Source: Bacteroidia bacterium (GTDB lineage Bacteria; Bacteroidota; Bacteroidia; Bacteroidales; Azobacteroidaceae). From it: a stretch of DNA of 19,837 bases. Under the pieces are notes generated by a model. The model worked only from the letters and a program-made list of their open reading frames with translations. It had not been told where the DNA came from and made no database searches. Each line of letters opens with the position of its first letter. Within the stretch, counting starts at the first letter, position 1. This document shows positions 1 to 6,416 of the stretch, piece after piece. The translations under genes and the position numbers were made by a program. The stretch spans positions 1 to 19,837 of the forward strand of contig BNTV01000094.1 of assembly GCA_025996865.1 (NCBI GenBank), given 5' to 3'.

Positions 1-2
1 AT

Positions 3-506
3 CCATCTCCAATGGCCAATCCTGTTGCGGGAATGATTGTTTACAACACTGAAGAGGCCGGCGTTGGAATCAACAAAGTGTACAAAGGTTTTTACATCAA
101 TAATGGTGCATCAACCGGTACGCAGTGGGAAAGATTATCCTCGGAAGCAACTAAAAAATGGTTTTACATGCCCTCCAGTCCCATTGATGTAAACGTAGCG
201 GTTACCGACAAACAAGTGAACCTGCACAACGAATATCTGAATCAGGTGGGCAACGACGCGGTTGAAACTGGCGTCTCGGCTGCCATTAGAAACCCGGGTG
301 CACCGGCAGCCATAGATAATATTATCGGCGCCGGCAAAGTATATGCTGCCAACGAACTCGACTATTACGTTATCGACTACGACAAAACGGTTTTCACCGA
401 TGTAAAAGTTTCGGACGCAGGCATTCTCACTTACACCATCACAACGGCAAACCTTGCCAACGTGAGCGATGCAACATATATGAACATTATATTTGTTGTA
501 AAATAA
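3..506 (+). CDS. C-terminal part of a secreted Bacteroidetes surface protein, 5' end outside the window
   Basis: The frame is open from base 3, before the first ATG at 12, so the gene most likely starts outside the window. The first visible residues, around ANPVAGMIVYNT, followed by GFYINNG and TQWERL, resemble a segment I associate with secreted Bacteroidetes proteins, where a 'content to display' motif precedes a C-terminal beta-rich domain. The rest (about 50-164) has alternating hydrophobic beta-like stretches and ends in MNIIFVVK, which looks like a natural end and not a broken one. No catalytic motif, membrane segment or sorting domain is visible. The next open frame begins within 20 bases but lacks a signal peptide. 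The function is unknown; surface or envelope location is inferred from family resemblance only. Confidence 0.6.
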   Translation, partial: PSPMANPVAGMIVYNTEEAGVGINKVYKGFYINNGASTGTQWERLSSEATKKWFYMPSSPIDVNVAVTDKQVNLHNEYLNQVGNDAVETGVSAAIRNPGAPAAIDNIIGAGKVYAANELDYYVIDYDKTVFTDVKVSDAGILTYTITTANLANVSDATYMNIIFVVK

Positions 507-525
507 AATATGGTTTACGCCGGAT

Positions 526-2427
526 ATGTACAACAACGGCGTTTGGACAAACAGAATTACTACTGCCGGAACGGTGGGCAATTTTACGCAGCCGTCATCC
601 TGGTCAACTAAAACGCCGCCCGCAAAGGGAATAATGAATTTCAACAATTCCGTGCAGTTCCGTCCCCAATGGCAGGAAGACGCAATAACCCGTATGATAT
701 CGGATAATATGATTGGCATTGCTGCCGACGAAGCATTTAGCATTATTATAATATATAACGCTACGCTGCCTACGCCATCTTGGGATGCTGCAAATATTCT
801 AAATTTCGGAAGAACTGACGACTGGGATGCACCGTATAATATATCATACCGCTATGCGCAAAATACTAATAGCACTACTAACAGTACTCTATATGCAGGT
901 TGGACTACAGATAGCAGGCAATTGGGTGTCGTTCCTTACAATACAATGCAAATGCTGACGGTTGACAACAATAACACCTCTACTAACGGTATAAGATGGT
1001 ATCTTGCAGGCGCACAGAGCGGTACTGCGAATACACAAAACGGCTCCGCAAATAGTGCAGGCGGCACAGACAACCAAAACTACAAGATAGTGGTTGGCGG
1101 TTCCCATTGGGCTTTAGCAGGCAGCAGTTCCCGTTCATTTACCGGAGATATTGCGGAAATTATTATCCTGAAAAGAAAAAGAGCAAGCAATTCGTTTATG
1201 GACGCTGATGATTTGCAAAAAATTCATTCCTACCTTGCCATCAAATACGGTATTTCGCTCGCAGCCGGCAACTATGTAAATTCTGCGGGAACACAGGTTT
1301 GGACGCGCGGCGGCAATACAGGTTACACCAGCAATATTTTCGGTATCGGGCGCGACATTGCTTCGGGCTTGTACCAGAAACAGAGCCGGAGTGCAAACAG
1401 CGGTCTGACAACCCTTTTCACAGGCGACAAAGTAACAACGCTGAACAGCCAAAACACAGGAAGCATCAACGATGGGAGTTTTGTCATGCTCGGTTCAAAC
1501 GGCTTGGAAGGCGCTGAATTGCTGGGTGCCGCTATTACCAACGGCACACAGTATAAAAACGATAAGATTTCCGCCCCAAACGATCTGAATATTCAAAGCA
1601 AAACCATATACAAGGCGCAGGTAACAAACTATACGGATATGGTAAATCTGGCAGTGAATATGAGCGAATACCTTTATGTTATGGTTTCTTCCGACGAGAA
1701 TTTTATTCCCGCCAATACCAATATATACCCAATCACAAATGGAACAGCGGAGGTGAGTCTCGACAATACCTGCAAATATATCCGCTATGCAGGTTATTCC
1801 AAGGCATACAGCAATGCCATGCCCGGCGGCATTGCCGACGACGGCAAATTACGGCTTTGGCTGAATGCCGAAAACGAGTCGTCTCTGGCAATCGACTATG
1901 TCAATCCGGGAAGCGGCGCCCTTGCCGGTTACACGGGAGCATACGGAAGTACCGTTTTGCCTTCCGGCGCACTACCTGCCGTAAGGGAATGGAACGACTT
2001 TATGCGCAATAATGCCAAATACGAATACCTCTCCTTCAGTAGTGCTGCCCGTATGCCGGTTTTATATAAAAAGCCGATGGAAACAAACTATCACCCCTCT
2101 GTACAGTTTTGGGGAGATAACAGCAGTATCAACGCTTATTTAGTCAATGAAAAAGGATTGATGAGTAAACCCAATCCAACAGATAAAAAACAAACGCTCA
2201 TCATTGTTTCCAATAACAATGACCCGCGTAGACCCAGTGGCGATGACAGAACATGGTTTATGGCATTTGGCACCGTCGGTAACAGTAATGGTTTTGGCAA
2301 TACAGCTTCTCTTAGCCCCGGTTATGGAATAAAGCATCCGGATGGCGGCAACACAAATGTTTATGCGGCAATTAATACTAACGCAGGAGATGCGACTGCA
2401 ACGAGCCAACGAGGTAATCCTTTTTGA
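526..2427 (+). CDS. LamG-like/DUF8202-like surface protein, first fragment (N-terminus missing, frame broken at 3' end)
   Basis: This 633-residue frame encodes one and a half copies of a large secreted module. Residues about 1-225 look like a LamG/concanavalin-type beta sandwich. The repeat-region signature LQKIHSYLAIKYGISL follows at about 229-244, then GIGRD and SGLYQKQSRS, matching what I know as DUF8202. A second LamG-like unit starts near 441 (LRLWLNAENE, then VQFWG). There is no signal peptide. The frame is open back to 502, directly behind the stop at 504-506, and reads NKIWFTPDMYNN, which looks like the inside of a LamG domain. ATG 526 is therefore only the first available start, with no clear ribosome site. 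Near 2400 the homology moves to the next frame. It is probably a damaged adhesin or surface-binding protein; the ligand is unknown. Confidence 0.6.
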   Translation: MYNNGVWTNRITTAGTVGNFTQPSSWSTKTPPAKGIMNFNNSVQFRPQWQEDAITRMISDNMIGIAADEAFSIIIIYNATLPTPSWDAANILNFGRTDDWDAPYNISYRYAQNTNSTTNSTLYAGWTTDSRQLGVVPYNTMQMLTVDNNNTSTNGIRWYLAGAQSGTANTQNGSANSAGGTDNQNYKIVVGGSHWALAGSSSRSFTGDIAEIIILKRKRASNSFMDADDLQKIHSYLAIKYGISLAAGNYVNSAGTQVWTRGGNTGYTSNIFGIGRDIASGLYQKQSRSANSGLTTLFTGDKVTTLNSQNTGSINDGSFVMLGSNGLEGAELLGAAITNGTQYKNDKISAPNDLNIQSKTIYKAQVTNYTDMVNLAVNMSEYLYVMVSSDENFIPANTNIYPITNGTAEVSLDNTCKYIRYAGYSKAYSNAMPGGIADDGKLRLWLNAENESSLAIDYVNPGSGALAGYTGAYGSTVLPSGALPAVREWNDFMRNNAKYEYLSFSSAARMPVLYKKPMETNYHPSVQFWGDNSSINAYLVNEKGLMSKPNPTDKKQTLIIVSNNNDPRRPSGDDRTWFMAFGTVGNSNGFGNTASLSPGYGIKHPDGGNTNVYAAINTNAGDATATSQRGNPF

Positions 2428-4789
2428 GGACGAACTCACGGACGATAAATTGAGTCAAATAGAATCCTATTTGGGAATTAAATACGGCATCACTTTAAGA
2501 GAAAGCGTCAATAACTCCAATGTCAATCTCAATCGCAATTATGACTACAAAATGTCCGACGGCGTCGGCGGTTCTACTGTATTCTGGGCAGGGAAAAGTA
2601 ATGCGCTCTTTAAACAGTATCACAACAATGTGGCAGCCGTTATCCGAGACGATGCAGCTACGCTTCACAATCCGCAGTCACACTCCACCGACTTGGGTTC
2701 TATCGTGCACATGGGCGTTGCCGGTACAAAATTAGGCTTCACCAGCGGCGCAGACGATGTCGGCGATTTGGATTATGACAGGGAAGTCATCGTGTGGGGC
2801 AGCAACAACGATACGGGCATCACCAGCACACTGACGCAACCCTGCGGCGATTTCGAAAATATATTCAACAAAAAATGGCTGGTACATAAAAAGACTCACG
2901 ACGACCGTCCCATTACCATGCTCGTTGGCGCGCAGAATAACTCCACCAATAACCTCGGATTGCAGGCGGAACAGGCGATTAAAGATATGTACGGTAAGCT
3001 GGGCGCTGGCTATGACGTGTGCCTGATTGTAGGAGATTCGGAAGCAGACATCAACAATCACATTTACAAGGCAGTGGTTCCCATGTCGTTTATAGATGGA
3101 GAGCATCAATGCAGTTACACTTTTACGGAGGAAAATACCTACATTACCTTCGGCTACAAGGAAAACCGAAACGGCTGTGCGGGCGAAGTGGAATTTAGCG
3201 GCAAGAAAACCGCCGACTGGAAAGCATGGAGCCGACACAACTATGCCTTAAACGGCACGGCTCGAACCATTACTCCGAAAGACTTTCCCTTCGTCCCCGT
3301 TGATTTGGGCGATGATATCAAGATTACAAACATGAAAATCACTTACGGCCAGGGCGTCCGTTCGGAAAATTACTATCCGATAACAAACAACTCGCCTTTC
3401 AAGGGCGGTTTGCAGTTGCGCCGCAACCAAGGCGTTCTCAACAGCAGCAAAGTAACTGTTGAGGTAACATTCAACCATCCGGTGATACCCTCTTTTTCCA
3501 TAGCCGGCCTGGATGCGCATTGGAGTCAATATGATGCGGTGCTGATAACCGGAGAGTGTAGCGGCAGCGGCGTTTTACCGACACTCTCCTACGCAGGCAA
3601 TCCCCAAAATGCCTTTTATACCATTGCAGGCAGCAAGGCGACTGTAAATAAAAATACTCGCAGTGGCTCCGGCACAGATGCAAACAGCCGTGTAAATATA
3701 GATTTCGCGGGAGGCGTGGACAAAATTGTAATTGAATATACCATTGCAAATCATGTTGACCTTTTCTTTTCCGCAAATCAGGAAATTTACATCAGTCCGA
3801 TAACGCTTTTGCCCGTACCTTCGCCTCCTCCCATCAATGAAGACGGACTTTCGTTTGTGAAAGAGGTGAAAGAGCGCGACATTACCACTTGCGAACCGGT
3901 AGAATATTCTTTTTATATTCAAAATACGAATTGCGAAGATAAATACGTACATTTCAGCGACATCCTGCCCGCAGGAATGAAATGGTTAGACGGATCGCTC
4001 GCTCTGGATACCATAAACTGGTTGCATAACAATAAATTGGACATCATCAATTACGGCGGAACAAACGCGCTTGACATCGACAGTTTGCTGATTCCGGGCG
4101 CAAAAACCCTGAAACTCAGGGCTACCGCAGTGCTTGATAAAACCGCTCCCAGTGGAAAGTACGACAATCGCGCTTCCATCGTTTACCATAAATTAGTGAA
4201 ATCCAAACTCGAAGAGCAAATATTGAGAAGCAGGGACAGGGAAACGCTCAAGGACTATACATGGTTCAATGCAAGCTTTGCGCAACGTCAGGATACGGTG
4301 CTTGTAACCGCCGTTCCGAGTCCGCGAAAATATAAGGCAAAGAGTGATATTACGGTTACATACACCGTTAACAACCCCAACGATGATATTACGAATATGT
4401 TCCTCGACATTGCCTTTAATGCCAATTTCAGGTACGGAGGCAGTTTCAGCTCATCCTTGGGAGCGGCGGCAAAATATGTAACGCCCGATCCGAGCAACCC
4501 TGACAACCCGAGCATCAGCATTGCCGGCACTGATGACGGCGCAACCGGTTTTACTCTGCCGAAAGGCACATCAACATTCACTTTCACGCTCACAGCGCCG
4601 GATGCCGGGAGTTTAGGCAAGATAAACGGAAAAACCTCGGATTTGACAATAAGTTATGAATTTACCACAACGCAGAACGACCCTTGCGTATTGGTGTCGA
4701 TGTCCAAACTTTCAGGGATTATGAATATACCGTATAGCAATATTACGCATATCATAACAAATAAAAATGTTACTATAAACATTAAATAA
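2342..4789 (+). CDS. LamG-like/DUF8202-like/DUF11-like surface protein, second fragment
   Basis: This frame continues the preceding gene. The first 20 or so residues from ATG 2342 are an out-of-frame reading. Meaningful protein begins at about 2404 with ANEVILFEDEL, then LSQIESYLGIKYGITL, the second copy of the module signature seen at 1213-1260. A DUF8202-like region runs to about residue 290. A beta-rich region of about 210 residues follows and ends in a proline-rich linker (PVPSPPP, near 495). Two DUF11-like beta-sandwich units follow, at about 503-640 (VEYSFYIQNT, DILPAGMKW) and 655-800 (DITVTYTVNN). The protein ends in VTINIK. I see no type IX sorting domain. The role is probably extracellular structure or adhesion, by family resemblance. 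Together with the upstream fragment it is likely one gene broken by a frameshift and a deletion. Confidence 0.6.
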   Translation: MAATQMFMRQLILTQEMRLQRANEVILFEDELTDDKLSQIESYLGIKYGITLRESVNNSNVNLNRNYDYKMSDGVGGSTVFWAGKSNALFKQYHNNVAAVIRDDAATLHNPQSHSTDLGSIVHMGVAGTKLGFTSGADDVGDLDYDREVIVWGSNNDTGITSTLTQPCGDFENIFNKKWLVHKKTHDDRPITMLVGAQNNSTNNLGLQAEQAIKDMYGKLGAGYDVCLIVGDSEADINNHIYKAVVPMSFIDGEHQCSYTFTEENTYITFGYKENRNGCAGEVEFSGKKTADWKAWSRHNYALNGTARTITPKDFPFVPVDLGDDIKITNMKITYGQGVRSENYYPITNNSPFKGGLQLRRNQGVLNSSKVTVEVTFNHPVIPSFSIAGLDAHWSQYDAVLITGECSGSGVLPTLSYAGNPQNAFYTIAGSKATVNKNTRSGSGTDANSRVNIDFAGGVDKIVIEYTIANHVDLFFSANQEIYISPITLLPVPSPPPINEDGLSFVKEVKERDITTCEPVEYSFYIQNTNCEDKYVHFSDILPAGMKWLDGSLALDTINWLHNNKLDIINYGGTNALDIDSLLIPGAKTLKLRATAVLDKTAPSGKYDNRASIVYHKLVKSKLEEQILRSRDRETLKDYTWFNASFAQRQDTVLVTAVPSPRKYKAKSDITVTYTVNNPNDDITNMFLDIAFNANFRYGGSFSSSLGAAAKYVTPDPSNPDNPSISIAGTDDGATGFTLPKGTSTFTFTLTAPDAGSLGKINGKTSDLTISYEFTTTQNDPCVLVSMSKLSGIMNIPYSNITHIITNKNVTINIK

Positions 4790-4790
4790 G

Positions 4791-4850
4791 ACTGGATTGC
4801 TTTGGGCTGCGCCTTCGCAATGATGTAGAGGAGTAACCGGATTGCTTAAT
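4791..4850. repeat. Dispersed intergenic repeat with hairpin and direct copy
   Basis: ACTGGATTGCTT at 4791-4802 recurs as ACCGGATTGCTT at 4836-4847. The first copy forms a hairpin: ATTGC (4796-4800) pairs with GCAAT (4817-4821), and GGC (4805-4807) pairs with GCC (4811-4813) around a TGC loop. This resembles the small 'GGATTGCTT...CGCAATGA' repeats scattered between genes in many bacterial genomes. It lies between convergent genes, so the hairpin might also end transcription of the surface-protein gene, but no T-run follows it. The copy number in this genome cannot be seen from one window. Confidence 0.5.
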
Positions 4851-5192
4851 TTAGCGAAACGAACAGAACCGACGGGCGATGTTGTTTCCGCTAAATTTGG
4901 ATTTTTCGGGCGGATTGTCTTTTTCAAACTTTTGGAAAGTCCGGTAATCGCAATGTTCCTTTACAAATGACCGGACATCATCCGCCTTGTAATAGATTTT
5001 CTGCCCGAACCGTGCGTATGGCAGTATGCCGTCGCTCCGGTAGCGTTGCAATGTCCTTTTGCTCACATGGAACATAAAGCACAGGTCGGTATTGTCCAGC
5101 ATCTTTTCGTCCTTGTCCAGGACATCATTGGTGTTGATGAGCGATTTAAGGTCTTTGCCTATCTCGTTCAGTTTTTTTGATAGCCGTTCCAT
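4851..5192 (-). CDS. Excisionase-like helix-turn-helix protein of a mobile element
   Basis: This 113-residue protein has a lysine-rich, probably helical N-terminus. At about 36-78 it has a MerR/excisionase-type winged helix-turn-helix: DLCFMFHVSKRTLQRYRSDG, then LPYARFGQKIYYKADDV, the pattern of the HTH_17-like family. In Bacteroides conjugative transposons of the CTnDOT type, small proteins of this kind are encoded right after rteC and act as recombination directionality factors or regulators of excision. Here too the upstream neighbour on the same strand is an rteC-like 3' end, 52 bases away. The start ATG at 5190-5192 leaves the family's usual short N-terminus. The basic tail (NNIARRFCSFR) ends inside the repeat-like sequence at 4836-4860, so the native C-terminus may have been changed. 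The gene looks intact, but the element that would need it is not present. Confidence 0.75.
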   Translation of the reverse strand: MERLSKKLNEIGKDLKSLINTNDVLDKDEKMLDNTDLCFMFHVSKRTLQRYRSDGILPYARFGQKIYYKADDVRSFVKEHCDYRTFQKFEKDNPPEKSKFSGNNIARRFCSFR

Positions 5193-5213
5193 CCATTTTT
5201 CAAAATCTTCATT

Positions 5214-5234
5214 ACATGCTTGTATTTAGCATGT
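5214..5234. promoter_or_regulatory. Short dyad upstream of the HTH gene
   Basis: ACATGC (5214-5219) and GCATGT (5229-5234) are perfect inverted arms separated by 9 bases, in the 52-base gap between the rteC-like remnant and the HTH gene, about 22 bases before the HTH start. In CTnDOT, RteC activates the excision operon by binding inverted half-sites in front of the next gene. That makes an operator conceivable, but the arms are short and could be chance. Confidence 0.3.
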
Positions 5235-5244
5235 TGAAAAACGA

Positions 5245-5529
5245 TTATTTTTCATCTTTATCTTTACGAATCAAAAGATTGCGTAGAAAATCGAGTGCCT
5301 TAGTCCGATTAAACGGTTTACGGCTGAATACTTTTTCCTGTTGGTCATAGATACTGCCAAAACTGCAATTGAATAACTTTTCAAAGGCATCTGCAATTTG
5401 ATTCAGGTGTGCAGGTTTTCCGTTCCGTTGAAAAACCTTCTTTGAGAGGAAAAGAGCTATTACAATCTCGGCTAAAGCAATAATGCCTGATGCCCATAAC
5501 TTCGAGCTTGTCCCTGTCTTTCTGCCCAA
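5245..5529 (-). pseudogene. rteC-like regulator, 3' fragment
   Basis: Only the C-terminal part of an RteC-type regulator remains. From residue about 12 the order W-x14-L, then a long helix, AFEKLFN with LG-like FG, and RKPFNRTKALDFLRNLL, matches the C-terminal part of RteC, the activator of excision genes in tetracycline-regulated Bacteroides conjugative transposons. RteC proteins are much longer, around 200 residues or more, so about two thirds is missing. The frame opens just behind a stop at 5536-5538 and has only a TTG (5527-5529) as a possible start. Its first ten or so residues lie over a uppS-like sequence read in another frame, which marks the break. The HTH gene downstream fits the usual rteC neighbourhood. 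It is almost certainly non-functional. Confidence 0.65.
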
Positions 5530-5597
5530 CGCCCGTTACCGTCAATTATAATGGCTATGTGTCCGGGCAAATTTTCTGTGATGCTGTTAGAATACAT
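5472..5597 (-). pseudogene. uppS-like isoprenyl (undecaprenyl diphosphate) synthase, 5' fragment of 41 codons
   Basis: From ATG at 5595-5597 this short frame reads [20 protein letters not shown], then [18 protein letters not shown], and stops at TAG 5472-5474. This is the conserved start of cis-prenyl transferases. HIAIIMDGNGRWA includes the catalytic Asp and the diphosphate-binding DGNGRW loop, and R-S-F/Y-G-H follows. Met is replaced by Ile just before the Asp. Native enzymes are about 240 residues, so more than 80% is missing and there can be no activity. The start overlaps the stop of the upstream polyferredoxin remnant (TATGTATTCTAA), an operon-like arrangement that suggests the two were once neighbours in the same unit. 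Downstream it runs into the rteC-like fragment in a different frame. The identity is from motif recognition by eye. Confidence 0.7.
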
Positions 5598-6129
5598 AAA
5601 TAACCAATAATGTAATTGTCATATAAATCACAAATGCAACCAAAGCAAAAGTAAAGTAGTTCCATGTTCTGCCCATCCACTTAAAGCCAAGTGATTTAGG
5701 TTTTGTCGGGCATACATCCTTATCTAAGCAGTTAAAACAGGTAAGACACTCATTCGCGCGAACTTGTTTCTGTTTTGACACCTTAATACTCATAGGGCAA
5801 ACCTTATCGCATTTTTTACAGGAGATGCAAGTGCTTTCATTTCTTGTAATTTTAGTTACTCTGAATATCATAGTAGCCATATTATAGAATGCCTTTTGAA
5901 AACAAAGGTATTTGCAAAAAAAACGAGGGATAAATAACGAAACCAAAAGAATCGTGATGAACTTGATTAAAAGATACGCCATTGTGAAAGTATTCTTTCC
6001 GAAATAGGTCATACAGTCCAAGAAATCAACCCCTTCCGTAAACAGGATGATATATAGGAAGTAAATAAGTAATACGTGTCGAAGATATCGTAACGGCTTG
6101 TCAATTTGGGATGGTAAGTTGAATTGCAA
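5587..6129 (-). pseudogene. Membrane-bound 4Fe-4S polyferredoxin (NapH/CcoG-like), C-terminal part, frameshifted
   Basis: The 180-residue frame holds three to four hydrophobic membrane segments (about 17-32, 48-68, 157-178). Between them lie two ferredoxin clusters: CISCKKCDKVCP (about 102-113) and CLTCFNCLDKDVCP (about 128-141). Such proteins pass electrons between membrane and cytoplasm; the partner is unknown here. The family usually has about 260-330 residues with more membrane helices and an earlier Cys-containing motif. The juxtamembrane motif usually seen as CKYxCPFGAFY is CKYLCFQKAFY here, with Pro and Gly lost. The start at 6127-6129 is TTG, but homology continues upstream (LFGNKLFPK) to a stop at 6160-6162. 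Adding one T in the - strand T4 run (6152-6155) would join it to the open frame above it. I call it a decayed gene. Confidence 0.65.
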
Positions 6130-6281
6130 TTTAGGGAATAACTTATTTCCGAAAAGTTCTCAATCAGCCGACCTCTGATTTTAAATAAAACATCCATATC
6201 ATGCTTATTCCGAATACTCTCTTTATAGGGTATATTTTTTCGGTAATCAAAAGCATTACCCGTTGTCTTTTTGCGACTCAA
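6130..6281 (-). other. Open frame upstream of the polyferredoxin remnant, unassigned
   Basis: From a TTG at 6279-6281 the strand reads about 35 charged residues (FDYRKNIPYKES, IRNKHDMDVLF) that I do not recognise. GRLIENF follows; this matches the place where NapH-like proteins have ...CPxGxLIExF. It joins the polyferredoxin only if a one-base frameshift at 6152-6155 is allowed. The expected Cys-x3-Cys-Pro is absent just before GRLIENF, so the true N-terminal half of the gene appears to be missing or replaced. The region is AT-rich compared with the genes on either side. Confidence 0.35.
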
Positions 6282-6293
6282 TAAATGTTTAAT

Positions 6294-6416
6294 TTATAAT
6301 AAGATACGCAAAAATCTCATTTTATTGATAAATACCTCCATGCGGCTTTTCTGTTCATCCGACAAGGCTGTATAGAATTTTTCCCCGATGGCCGGCCACT
6401 TTCTTTGAACTACTAT
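6294..6416 (-). other. Short open stretch of unknown origin after the PKD-like gene
   Basis: Between the PKD-like gene and the scar, one - strand frame is open for 40 codons and ends at TAA 6294-6296. It reads QRKWPAIGEKFYTALSDEQK, then SRMEVFINKM, which has the composition of a real protein end and not of random sequence. There is no start codon until a Met near its end, so if it was ever coding it is the tail of a lost gene. It contains the perfect 10-base palindrome TGGCCGGCCA at 6389-6398. I cannot assign a family. No terminator hairpin with a T-run is visible here for the uptake operon. Confidence 0.25.

Noticed and set aside
135..743. A 202-codon open frame on the - strand over the surface-protein genes
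   Set aside because: It is Cys/Val-rich antisense of a coding region, has no family resemblance, and crosses the end of one real gene into another.
4712..4927. A 71-codon - strand frame reading SNPVTPLHHCEGAAQSNPV
   Set aside because: This is the typical false translation of dispersed GGATTGCTT repeats and overlaps two real genes.
5214..5234. The ACATGC/GCATGT dyad as an attachment site
   Set aside because: Too short, single copy in the window and without an integrase nearby; kept only as a possible operator.
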